Shown: one piece after another, positions 49,746 through 59,572 of the stretch | Layout of the letters: every line of letters begins with the position of its first letter | Numbering within the stretch: position 1 is the first letter of the stretch | DNA from: Haematococcus lacustris | Taxonomy: Eukaryota > Chlorophyta > Chlorophyceae > Chlamydomonadales > Haematococcaceae | Direction: 5' to 3' | NCBI GenBank assembly: GCA_030144725.1 | Contig: JASKMD010000020.1 | Coordinates: forward strand, 496,001-560,000 | Length of the DNA: 64,000 nucleotides | Notes under the pieces: model-generated | Database searches by the model: none | Seen by the model: only the letters and a program-made list of their open reading frames with translations | Told to the model about the DNA's origin: nothing | Made by a program: the position numbers and the translations under genes

Positions 49746-50480
49746 ATAAACAGATGGAGATTGCCATTGCGAAGCTAATCAAGTCGTCGAGACAATGCAG
49801 TACAATCGACAAAAGAGGGCCTACCCTGCTAGCGACACCGTTGTGAGATGTAGAGCCCAATGGTGGAAGAATTACATGCAGCGGGTCAAAGACGGTGCCA
49901 AAAAGTGAATTGCGGGGCCAATGGCGGGGGTGACCAGGGGTTTTAGAAGCTGGCGTGTGCACATGCCTGCAGCATGCCGACATCTAAGTATCACCCCTAC
50001 AAACGGCAGGAGGGCTAGGCTGCCCCCTGTGCATGTTGTGTGAGGTCTACTCCAGCTGGCAGCACTGGCTGGGTGGAGACTCATGTGGAGAGGGAGGCTG
50101 TGTAAGATGATGTTGAGAAAACTGGGCTCCATGCGTAAAAACTGGGCTCCATGCGTGTACCGCAGCGGAGAACTATGCATCTTGCGTTGTGGGTGTTGTG
50201 AAGCAGCAGTTAAAAAGTCCATTGCGCAGAGCGAAACCGTTCGCGTGCCTGGCAGACTGCCGGTCACCGTGGGTGCCAGCAGCTCGGGCGCGCAGGCGCA
50301 AGCGCGACGCAAAGATAAGGCGTTCCGCGTTAAAATGACAACTCAACTCTCACCAGGCACGCCGCAAAGTCAAATGTCCCTTACGTGGTGGTTCAATGGG
50401 AGGGGTGACCTGGTGCACTGCTTACCTTGGGTGATTGTAGAGCATTTAGCCACACCGGTACGAAAGCTTAGGGTAGAGCC

Positions 50481-50706
50481 GGCTAGTACTCGGCGCTGGC
50501 AGCAATTGCGCCTGCGCCGAGTAAGAGACCGAGTTGAGGCAAACGGAGCCTTTTCATAGTGTCCGCTGTCACACTGTGCGCTGTCCTTTGACAGCCGTTG
50601 CATTTGCTGACGCGTCCTTAGCTGCTAGTGAGCTGCTGACAGTTGAGACTTGCAGGGGAGACCTCAACTGACACCTCAGCGGAGACCTCAACGGAGTCAT
50701 CAGTCA
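50481..50706 (-). mobile_element. LTR-like segment, inverted copy
   Basis: Matches 39453-39690 read on the minus strand (gttgaggcaaacgg, tgtcacactgtgcgctgtcc, gacgcgtccttagctgc). It forms the left half of a head-to-head pair with 50826-51020. Confidence 0.6.
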
Positions 50707-50825
50707 CCGTGTCCCTACACCTTGAGGGGTTGAGTATACTGCTTAGGGAGACACGCCAGGCACTGCTGGTCTGTCTGCCAGGCTGCTAAGTACGCCGTTT
50801 TACGCCACTGAACGCCATTTGCCTC

Positions 50826-51020
50826 GCACTGTAAGCTGTCTCCGCTGATGACTCCGCTGAGGTCTCCGTTGAGGTCTCCGCTAAGGTCTCCCCAACAGGT
50901 CTCAACTGTCAGCAGCTAACTAGCAGCTAAGGACGCGTCAGCAAATGCAACGGCTGTCAAAGGACAGCGCACAGTGTGACAGCGGACACTATGAAAAGGC
51001 TCCGTTTGCCTCAACTCGGG
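50826..51020 (+). mobile_element. LTR-like segment, direct copy
   Basis: Starts cactgtaagctgtctccgctg and ends cctcaactcggg. The TATA position reads actatgaaaagg, so the box is degraded here. Confidence 0.6.
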
Positions 51021-51034
51021 CATGTTAGGGTTGG

Positions 51035-51262
51035 TTTGTGTCGCCAGGCTGTTAGCCTTTAAGCAATTACGCTGTTAGTTTTGATGAGGTGCCCAGTGGT
51101 CAAGGGGGATTAGCCCCTTGAACGAGTGCCACCGGAATGGGGTTGGTAGTCATCAAGGGTGCGATCGAGGATGCTTCAATATGATTGTAGCGGAGTGAGA
51201 TTACCCACAGGCCAACATGTTGTTCCTTGTTGAATAAGTTTTGTTGGCCTGGTAGCGGTGGG
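51035..51262 (-). repeat. Structured repeat R, copy 2 (inverted)
   Basis: The inverted counterpart of 44748-44996, very similar (both share catatt/aatatg near the middle and the TCAAGGGG inner stem). With copy 1 it brackets 44.75-51.26 kb as a large inverted repeat pair. Confidence 0.75.
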
Positions 51263-51283
51263 GGCCCTTTTTCAGATGTTCAG

Positions 51284-52690
51284 ACGACCACAGTTGCGTG
51301 CGCCGAGTAGGTGCTCTCTAGGCCGTGTAGCTGAGGCTTGACCAGCCCTCGGCCGCCCTTCACCTGCATGCACGCTCACCTCCCCGTCGTGCAACCAGCG
51401 TGCACCAGTGTGTATTATTTCCAATGACCCCGCCCTCGTGACAACAAACTGTGTCTCATGCAAGCAGCACCCGGCCAGCACCACCCCGCCCCCCACCTCC
51501 CCCAGCCGGGCCAGCCCAGCCAGATGAGCTCATAACAGCGCTGCATTAGCAGGAAGCACACAACCCTCATTGCTCACCACCTGTGCCTCCATGGTCATCA
51601 CCACATGGCGTTCCCTGAACATGGCGTTGCTGTAGACTGACCTCACCAGCCTACCTACTCACCAGTACGTTGATTGCACCATCCCTTGAACGTGGCATTT
51701 CATATAGAACCCTGTACTTAGCGCTAAAGAAAACCCTGCTGCTTACCTGTATGTACACTGCTCGGGCAGCATCATGGACAGGCTGTACGCCGGCAGGCCA
51801 TGTGCCCCGCAGCTCCCCTGGCGGGGCTGCTGGGTCCGCCTTGCCCTGGCTCTGACCCTGGACACACCAGGCACAGCAAGGAAACACCAACACAGTGAGT
51901 GCCACCAATGGCAGGCACCAGGCTTCGTCATGTTAGGGGATGTTGTGGGGTTGCTCTATGGCCGCTCCCTATGATTGCTTGATGTGGCGGCTGTGCAACC
52001 ATTTCAAACGACGAACTCACGGGCAGCTTGGAGTAACAGAGGTGAAAGACATGGCGCAGCCGCTGGTTCACAGCACGCATGGGGCGATGCCCTACTGGCT
52101 GCAAGTAGCGTCCAAACAGCCTGCTCAGGCAGCAACACCACAAAACAGGTGCTGCATGCATGCATGCTGACCCCTGGGTTACACAAAACACTATTTGCTG
52201 CTGTCGGACCCGGACACAATTGCCTCACCGCAGCAATGGTATGCATGTGGCCATGTCCTGGACTACTTTAGGAGCAGCTGCAACCGGAGGGGTAGCTGCA
52301 GCATACTGGGGAGCTTGTCCCTTGGCCTGTGGCATCAACGGCATGATGTGGCTGGTGCAGCCAGAGCCAGGCGTTTCGTCTCATGCTGCCGCCTGGATGT
52401 ACAGAGCTGGCGTGCAGGACTGGGCTGGCATGGAGTCGCAGCGCACCACATGCAAGGTTGGTGACCAGGCAGCTCCGTGAGCAGCAGCTGGCTGCAGGTT
52501 GCGGGTAGGACGCAGCTGCAGCTCGCCCGCCTCGCCAGGCGCACCGCGCTGCCCAGCTAGCTGCCCCATAAGCTCGGCAACCATCCCACCCTCGTCCGTC
52601 ACTGGCATCCCGCACAGGCGGTATGTCGCGTGCGACGCACTCACCCCCCACGTACTCGCCAAAGCCAGAAACTGATGAGGGCTCAATTGG
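51284..52690 (-). pseudogene. Duplicate of the MCTP upstream exons (42.56-43.93 kb)
   Basis: The match to 42560-43930 is near-identical over about 1.37 kb, same orientation. It begins inside the first C2 exon, so the C2 domain is cut off. Differences include a 12-base in-frame insertion (VAELMGQLAG) and a 5-base deletion near 52405. The gene cannot continue because a different repeat follows on the left. Its other side also matches (see 52810). Confidence 0.8.
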
Positions 52691-52809
52691 AGCAAATTGA
52701 AAGGAACGTGCACGATAAGTACGTATAACTGTCAGCTATAACTGGCTTTGTTTAAGCCTGGTGAGAGAATGGAACTCATTGAACTTGACACCGGTTTGTT
52801 CAACGGGGT

Positions 52810-53450
52810 TGAACGAGACTCCCTCTCTCCCTATCACAGGCCCTGCCGCTTCCCTCCCTTCCCCTTTGCCTGCAAGGCTGAGCCTCACGGGTTCTACCGT
52901 AGACCCAACCTGGCTCCTGCCCCTGCCAGCCAGCAGCCACCTGCCAGCGCCACCCCTGCACCCAGCTGACCCAGCCAGTGTGCAGCCCAACCATGGGGCA
53001 GCTTACCGACACTTCAGCAGCAGGCGAGGCACCCGGGAGGCTGTGGCAGGACTGGCTCAAGGGGGAATGCGCCAGGCTGTGCAAGGGGTGGGGGGTGGGG
53101 GCTCCCAACATGGCGACAGCAGCCGTGATGGCTGGGTTCAGGGTGGGCAGCAAGTCAGGGGGCCTGCAGGGAGGGTGGGTGAGGAGGAGGGGCAGGGGCA
53201 TGGAGGTGGGGGGTTGCAAGGCTGGGGTGCACCTGCTGCTGGCAGCCGGGCAGGTGTTGGAGCGGGATGGGGTGATGGTGGGCGGGGTGTGGCTTCCCAG
53301 GGTGAGGTACACAGTGAAGCTAAGGCTGAGGCGCTGCTGGACAGTGACCCCCTGGTGCGCCCGGTGCTGCGCTATGGGTGAGTGGGACCAGTGCGGACAT
53401 GGCCTTGGGCAAAGGTGCTGATGGGGGCAAGCCCAGCCAGGCTTCTGGCG
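52810..53450 (+). pseudogene. Second inverted copy of the MCTP exon block
   Basis: Plus-strand [20 protein letters not shown] again, then [20 protein letters not shown]. It is closer to the 28.8-kb original at its end ([15 protein letters not shown]) than the 44-kb copy is. So the 44-kb and 53-kb copies have diverged since the 42.5-44.6 kb segment was duplicated, or arose separately. Confidence 0.75.
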
Positions 53451-53477
53451 TTCAACACCCATTTCAGAACTTAGCAC

Positions 53478-53700
53478 CTGATCTGTAAGCAGACCAACAA
53501 AATTCATTCAACAAGGAACAACATGTTGGACTGTGGGTAATCTCACTCAGCTACTACAAACCAGTTGTGGTAGCCTCGATCGCACCCTTGATGACCACAA
53601 ACCCCAAGTCGATGGCACGTTCCTGGGGCAAACCCCCTGACCACTGGGCACCTCATCAAAACTAACAGCTTGAATGCTTGTAAGGCTAACAGCCTGTGCA
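53478..53700 (+). repeat. Structured repeat R, copy 3
   Basis: Starts cagaccaacaaaattcattc and ends gctaacagcctgtgc. The inner stem is weaker here (a T-T mismatch) and the outer stem keeps a wobble. It ends 13 bases from the stop of the TnpB/Fanzor-like tail on the other strand. Confidence 0.7.
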
Positions 53701-53712
53701 AACTACTAGGCC

Positions 53713-54081
53713 CTACGCATTGTTGCGGGCCCGACCATCAATGCCCCGCCGGTACTCTGCAGCCCGGTGCAGCCTCTGCTTGACCTTGAGCAGCCGGTCA
53801 TTGACCAGCTTGTAGCGCTGCTGGTACTCCTTGCCAACGGGGGGCAGGGCCCTCAGGTCAGTCCAGCTGCACAGCTCCAAGGGGCGCTGCTTGCTCTCCC
53901 CAATGCGTTGGAAGTTCAGGCAGGGGTTGGTGTCCCGGTCCAGCCACCTGCCCCATGGGGGGGCCTGGGGTGGTGGCACTGGGCCAGGTAGGGGCTGCGC
54001 AGGGGGCTGGTCCTGGGCAGGGGGAGGTAGAGGTGGTGGCTCCTGGGCTGGGGCAGAAGCCTCCAGACCAGCCAGGCGCAT
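53713..54081 (-). pseudogene. TnpB/Fanzor-like RuvC-III tail, third copy
   Basis: A proline-rich start (PPLPPPAQDQPPAQPLPG), then GRWLDRDTNPCLNFQRIGES, then KQRPLELCSWTDLRAL, then GKEYQQRYKLVNDRL, and a stop after RARNNA at 53713. L-D-R-D-T-N keeps the aspartate and asparagine of RuvC-III, but N-A-A has become N-P-C. The basic C-terminal helix (LKVKQRLHRAAEYRR) differs from the other copies. Only the tail is present. Confidence 0.5.
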
Positions 54082-54417
54082 ATGATCCCCGGTATCTCCC
54101 TGGTATGATCCCCGGTATCTCCCTGGAGGGCTTGCCTGTGGCCTGGCGCAACACTCAGCGTTGAATCTGTAAGCAGGCTCAACCTCTAGAGGCTAGTACC
54201 CTGAGTGGGCTGAGTGGGCTCAGTGTTGATCTGGTCCTACTGCTTGTCGCAGCGTTGTATAGGGTGTCCGGCGGCGGCATAAGACTTATTTTTGCTCCTA
54301 GGGATGTCCTGGGCGGCATGAGATCCAGCTTGGCATTAAATCCACTTCAGGAGTCAACAATCTGTAGGCATGCTTCAATGTTGAGGAAGTACCCCGGAGC
54401 TCTATGCGTCATGCGTC
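54082..54417. other. Spacer with a 23-bp direct repeat
   Basis: 54080-54126 contains tatgatccccggtatctccc twice. No gene. Confidence 0.4.
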
Positions 54418-54536
54418 ACACCAGGCCAACAAAACATATTCAACAAGGAACATGTTGGACTGTGGGCAATGTCACTCAGCTACCACGAACAAGTTGTAGC
54501 ATCCTCGGTCGCACCCTTGATGACTGCAAATCGATA
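54418..54536 (+). repeat. Structured repeat R, copy 4 (5' half only)
   Basis: Matches the first half of the repeat (ccaacaaaacatattcaac to cttgatgactgcaaatc) and then diverges into two copies of gatgcggtcgctgc-like text, so the hairpin part is lost. Confidence 0.65.
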
Positions 54537-55752
54537 CGGTCGCTGCAAATCGATGCGGTCGCTGCTGCTGTTGCCATGCCTACTAGCTGCCTCACACACA
54601 CCCATGTATGACAGACAGCACTACATGCTAGCCAGTTTGGCACGACACGAGGGGCTGGAGTAGCAGCGCAAACCAGGGAAAATGTGTACAACATGCCGCT
54701 GTGTCCAGTCTTGGTAATGGCCCAGCCAGGGGACTTGCACGCTGAACCCATTGCCTCTGCTCTGCCACCAATGTCAGCTGCCGCTGCATCATGCGTCACA
54801 CCAGGCTGGCGGCTAGCTAATGATGCTAACCAAGAACAGTAACACAGACGTTATACTTGCCCCGGCAGCTCACATACGGCACAGAGATCTGCACATGCCC
54901 AGCAATGTCCCTCAAGACGAGGGCTGCTCCCAAGCACATCCTCGCCTTATGATGTGCGGAAGGCGGAGCGGAAGGCACAGGTCAGGTTTGGGCGGGGCCA
55001 ATGGCGGGCACTGCCCTCCATGCAACTGCCCTAATTGTTTGTATTTACTGACTACCAGACCGACACCAAACACATCACCAGGCTACCTACGCACGCTTGG
55101 GCACACACGCACACTCAACTCTCGACGTCTGCACAAGCGTTCGGCTGGCTGGGCAATGAAGCAGCACAGCAGCCTGCACATCCTGGCGCAGCCAGCTGAG
55201 GCATTTGGTGGAAGCAGGGCAGCTTTCCATGCACTGATGCAGCCTGCCTGATTATCACCTTCCAGGTTTGTTTTGCTCCAAATGGGCCGCCAACCAGAGG
55301 CTCAAAGGGCAGCTCTGACCTCTGCAGCTGGTGCTTCAGCGCTGGAGGGTGTTGCCCACGCCACAGTCAGTGGGAGACTCTGATGAGGGGCTGGTTGGCT
55401 GGCTGGCTGGCTGGCTAACAGTCAGGTGTGGGTGACTGGGCTGTCAGCAGGCCAGCTGCCCACACACCAGCACTGGTTGCGGGCAAACAGATAGGTAGAT
55501 GTACATGGCCCTCCTACCACCCCCTCCACCAGCTGCGCCGACTAATATCACACCAGCATTGCTTGCGGGCTGACCACTCAGTTGTTGGTGGGAAGACAGC
55601 TGGGTAGCGCCGCATGAACCCTCCCACTCCATTCACCAGCTGGGCCCGGCGTGGTGCAGGCCACTCAGTGCTATGGAGGGCGCATGGTCAGGCGCCCCAC
55701 AGCCAGGCTTCAGCCTGATGGTGCTGGGCAGCCTGCTTGGTGGCGAGGAGGC
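54537..55752. other. Mostly non-coding; carries a TIR-family fragment
   Basis: Apart from 54937-55015 (a fragment of the inner TIR element, listed separately) there is a ggctggctggct run at 55399-55420 and no supported gene. The 3' untranslated region of the gene ending at 55753 must lie here (minus strand). Confidence 0.4.
54937..55015 (-). mobile_element. Terminal fragment of the inner TIR element family with internal deletion
   Basis: The stretch cctcgccttatgatgtgcgg ... ggtcaggtttgggcgg is the inverse of 46140-46196. It runs straight into ggggccaatggcgggc, the diverged terminus, so about 115 bases between them are deleted relative to the element at 45995. Confidence 0.7.
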
Positions 55753-57587
55753 TCAGGCGGGGCACTTGGTGCCGTAGGGGGTGGACGGGGCGGGGGTCTT
55801 GGGTGGGCAGGTGGAGCTCACGTATGGCTTGAAGTTGCAAGCCTGAGCAAAGGCCGTGGCGACTGCAAGCACGCCACAGGGGACATCCGCAGCCACAGAA
55901 CCAACCTCACATGTCTGGTCGCAATCCAGTTTTGCACCAGACACGGTCTTATGCACCAAGTACGGTCTGAACCCATAAGCACATGCCTGGCACGGCATGA
56001 TGCAAGGGAAACAGACCCAGCATGCCATGTTTGGCTGCCATTCAGTTTGGGGGCCTGCCCTTTTGCCCCTTCACTTTAGGACGAAATGACAGGGTGGAAA
56101 AACAAAGGACGAACAAACAAACAAAGGGTGAACAAAGTGTAACTGAGATGGGAAATGGCAGGAATGGCATAGACCCAGTCTGGCTGCAATGCAGTCCAGA
56201 CACCATCTTATGCATCCGGTACAGACTGCACCCCCTGAGCAGATGCCTGTCATGGCATATGATGTGGGGTGCAGCACCACAGGCTCAGCCGCCAGGCTCC
56301 CGCCACATGTTTTGCATTGGTGGCAGGCTGGCCAGGGTGCAGCATGGCCTTCCCAGGCCCTGCTGCTGGCTGAGAGTCTGGTGACTCACTGCTGGAGTAC
56401 AGGTCGGTCTTGCCCCCTGTGAAGGAGGCCACTAGGCCCAGCATGTTGGCGTCACAGCTGCACAGCTGCAGCAGCAAGCAACACACGCACATCAGCCAGC
56501 GGCAGGCACTGCTGAGGGGTGACCACAGGGCAGACTGGGTAGCAGCAGGGAGCCATGAAGGGGGTGAGTGATAGCTCCCCTTGGCCAGCGCTATGACATG
56601 AGCTGGACGCAGCAGCAACAGCGGCAGCAGCACTGTCAAGGCTGATTGTATGCTTGTTGAAGCAAGGGTGGCTTCGAGTGCATCAAGAACTGCTTTAGGG
56701 CTTCTGTGGTCTGGTGCTCCTGCCCCACAGGCGGTGCTGGGACGCCCCAAGGCTCAAGGCCTGCGAGCAGCAGCCTGTTGCACCGTGCAAGCTGTGTCAG
56801 CCAACATCACAGCGAGCTTTGAAGGCCACCACCAGGCCTTAGACTGCATACTGACCATGCCGTGTGCTGATGTTGAATGCCATGTGCAGATGACGAATGC
56901 CATGTGTGTGACAAATGCCACATATGTGATGATGAGGATGAGGATGCCACAGCGAGGCTGTATGCCCCTCAGAGGGTCAGGGCACCAGCACACAAACCAA
57001 CTCTGCCCCAGGTTGAGTTGGGCTGGGCTGGGCTGCAGGTGGGCTGCTGTTGCGTGTGCGCCAATCTCAGGATGGGGCTCAGTAGGGTATGGAAAGGGGA
57101 GAATCGGGTGATCGGGGCCGCTTACGTTTGCGTTAAAAGCGCAAGCAGCGTTGCAGCAAGCGGGGGTCGGTGGTTTGGCTGTCGCCAAGTACTTGTCAAC
57201 GTCGGCCTGGCTGATGTTGGCAAGGGCAGCGGCGTCGGTCGTCCCGCCGAAGCCCGCTGTAGCCGCCGCGATTTCCGCACTGCACGCGCTCTGCAGCTTG
57301 GTGCCTACGTACATCTCAATCAGGGGCTGACTACTGAGGCTGCGCGAGCTGCGGACACAAGTGCCTGCCAACCTGCGTCCAGGCAGGCCGGAGGCAGCGC
57401 GCTGAAGTCCTGCTGTAGGTAACGGCCCGCTACTGGGTTCACTGCCAGTAGGCCTGCGAGCAAGGGGGTTGCGCTGCGGGCGTGTTCGTGAAGTGATCGT
57501 TAGTAAGCACAGGTGCCAGCACTCACAACATGCCAAAGCCACGGTTGCAGCAATTGATGCCAAGCGCGCGCGACTGGACGGGGCCAT
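55753..57587 (-). CDS. Secreted cysteine-rich protein B (paralogue of gene A)
   Basis: Four exons join in phase on the minus strand: 57587-57527, 57364-57126, 56465-56390 and 55862-55753, giving 161 residues. Exon 1 encodes a signal peptide (MAPSSRARLASIAATVALAC). The mature part has cysteines in KLQSACSAEI, PTPACCNAACAFNAN, LCSCDANMLG, AFAQACNFKP and STCPPKTPAPSTPYGTKCPA-stop. The order C-...-C-...-CC-x3-C-...-C-x-C-...-C-...-C recalls, without matching the spacing of, plant eight-cysteine proteins such as lipid-transfer proteins. Exon sizes and phases equal those of gene A (exon 4 is 76 bases in both). The acceptor of exon 2 is chosen to avoid a stop; another upstream reading (ALPPACLDAGWQAL) exists. 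Likely extracellular or wall-associated; function unknown. Confidence 0.72.
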
Positions 57588-58021
57588 TATGCGTGGATCG
57601 GCGTGGATGCTAGTACGGTGCTCGGTTTTGATACGCCTGCTATTGCTGAGCAAGTGCGCGTTTGGTGAATGCGGAGCGAGAAGTGCGTGTGATGGCAGAA
57701 GGCGCGCTGTTTGCTAGCTAGCCCAAGGACCTGTCACGCCACAACCGCCCGCCGGGCCCAACCGCACATGTTCTCCCTGGCTCCTCGGCCCTGGTGAAAT
57801 CTACCGCGCCGTGTGCCTGTGTGTTCAGCCTCTGATATGCCAATCGACAACATGCCTGGGCGGCGGGCGAAGAAACTGGGATGAGCACAACACAGCATAC
57901 CTCGGCGCCTGCTCCTTGCCATCAGCAACAATAGCAAACGACTGTACATGTGCCAGGCATCGGCCATCGTCCTCGGGCTGCTAGAGCTGGTGTCCAGTGA
58001 GACAGCCTGTACAGCGCTGAA
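57588..58021. other. Upstream region of gene B
   Basis: The promoter of gene B should lie here. No clear TATA box. A minus-strand frame (ADAWHMYSRLLLLLMARS) is not supported by splice sites. Confidence 0.35.
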
Positions 58022-58562
58022 TGTGCTATTACCACTTTGCTCACATTGTGCCTGCCGCGCAGCCACTTACATTGCTTGGCCATGCCGGAGTCCACTTTCA
58101 TAACCGAGTTGGTCATGTCCACCACACTCTGCTTGCACAGGCAGCCCTGCACACGCAGCAAAGAACTCAGTGCTATGTTGGGCAGGCAGCGTCAGCCCAG
58201 CAGGTGTCAGTGGCATGTGGCAGCACCTCACCGCGGCACCAAAGGCACAGGCGGCCTTGCAGCAGCCCGAGCTGGGCTTGAACTCAGCCAAGGCCTGGTC
58301 GCTTTTGCCACTGGCAGTAGCCTTTTGAACTGCCTGACCCAGAGAAGCAGGGTCGTTGCCAGTCTGCAGGCAGGCCAGGGACATACCACTCCGCTGGGGC
58401 TACTGATGCTCGGCAGCAGGGCGGCAGCAAGGTGGCCACAAGGCGGCAGCACGGTTACAGCGAAGTGGCAGAAAGGTGGCAACAAGGCGGCAGCAAGGTG
58501 GCAGCAAGGTGGCAGCAAGGTGGCAGCAAGGTGGCAGCAAGGTGGCAGCAGGGTGGCAGCAA
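58022..58562 (-). pseudogene. Inverted partial copy of gene A (exons 3 and 4)
   Basis: The arm is the near-perfect inverse of 60409-60942. On the minus strand it contains exon 3 (TGNDPASLGQAVQKATASGK, then SGCCKAACAFGAA) and exon 4 (GCLCKQSVVDMTNSVMKVDS) with intact splice sites but no exon 1, 2, 5 or 6. It also carries the ggcagcaaggt minisatellite (58480-58560). Not a complete gene. Confidence 0.85.
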
Positions 58563-59572
58563 AGCCCTCTCTTTCTGTGCATTATGAACAGGTGCCCGAT
58601 GCCACGCGAAGGGGCTATGGTCTGGGGTCAGGCCAGGTGGGTGGCAGGGGTGCCTTGCCTGATGGGCCGCTCCACCACCTTGCGATGACGTCCAGGGGTA
58701 CCCCAGCGTCGGTGTGATTATGTGGGGCTGGAAGGGCTGTTGGCTCTCGCCCCATGAGGAGCAGCTCGGCTGGCTTATCGGCTGACATACCTGGCAGGAA
58801 ACACAGCAGTCGCACACAGGAATGCCGTCTATGCAGCTACCCATGCAGCCATCCCAGCACTGCTTGCCCAGCAGGCACGCCAAGCAGACGGTCACAACTG
58901 GGAGAAGCAGTCATCGTCATCATTGTTGTGATCGTCATCATCATCATTATCATCATCTGCTTGCTGGCCACCAGCCCGAACACAATGCCCTGCAAAGACA
59001 CAAAGCACCATTGTGCCCGGTCAACTGTTGTTCCTGGCCAGGTTTGGTGCCAAAGGGCCAAATGACAAACAACATCCCTGTCCCAAACGTTGGTGGTAGA
59101 ACCCTTTGGGGTTCTTGAAGACCTTGCACTCATGATTACACTCCCCATACTTCTCCTCGTCCTTCTCCTGCTCCTGCACTTGCTGCTGCGCTGTCACACC
59201 TACTCTGTCGGGTATTACGTTTACGCACTTCTCCTGCCAAGTGCCAGGACGCACTTCTCCTGCCAAACGCCAAGAGCCTGTCTAATGCATTAAAGACGTG
59301 TTTACATATGTAATGGACGTTGTATGTCAGTTGCAGCGCATCCGTTGAATCGAAGTGTGCTGCTAGGGTTTGTGAGTCGCCGGGGGGCTAGGAAAGCTAA
59401 GCAGTGCGGCTTGCCTAAGCGCTGGACGCCGCGAGAATCAGCCAACAGGAAGTGGCATACCTCACTGTGCATGCCTCACACGTGTGACATCTACGCGATG
59501 TCTACAGCAGCCGTAGCGACTTTCAGCACACCAGGTCGCTTGTTAGAAGAAGCAAGAGCGTGCTCCTTGAAG
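58563..59572. other. Spacer between the inverted arms, upstream of gene A
   Basis: 58895-58965 has a cat/gat-rich run (catcatcattatcatcatc). No gene. The promoter of gene A is presumably in the last few hundred bases; no clear TATA box seen. Confidence 0.35.

Larger units (their letters stand above)
45995..49935. mobile_element. Inner TIR transposon, 4-bp TSD (AGGG), carrying a gene and a gypsy fragment
   Basis: The termini are a perfect 26-bp inverted repeat (GGTCACCCCCGCCATTGGCC plus six bases). It is flanked by AGGG at 45991-45994 and 49936-49939. The uninterrupted site is visible in relatives at about 7216 (acccctataagc, read inverted). It is 3.94 kb. Inside, on the minus strand, are exons of an unknown gene (49745-48340 and 46950-46386), split by the 3' half of a Ty3/gypsy retrotransposon (46951-48345). 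Confidence 0.88.
45447..50410. mobile_element. Outer TIR transposon, 4-bp TSD (TGGT), host of a second element
   Basis: The termini are a perfect 25-bp inverted repeat (GGTCACCCCTCCCATTGAAC and five more bases). Target duplications TGGT lie at 45443-45446 and 50411-50414. Without the nested element it is about 1 kb (45447-45994 plus 49936-50410) and non-coding. Its two halves match, inverted, the elements at 7205-7594/4037-4330 and 9893-10240. It is therefore a deletion derivative of the element that carried the transposase-like gene at 4300-6677. Confidence 0.88.

Noticed and set aside
51022..51262. Simple terminal inverted repeat of one 6.5-kb transposon (with 44748)
   Set aside because: The two R copies are inverted, but R also occurs singly at three other places and no target duplication flanks the pair.
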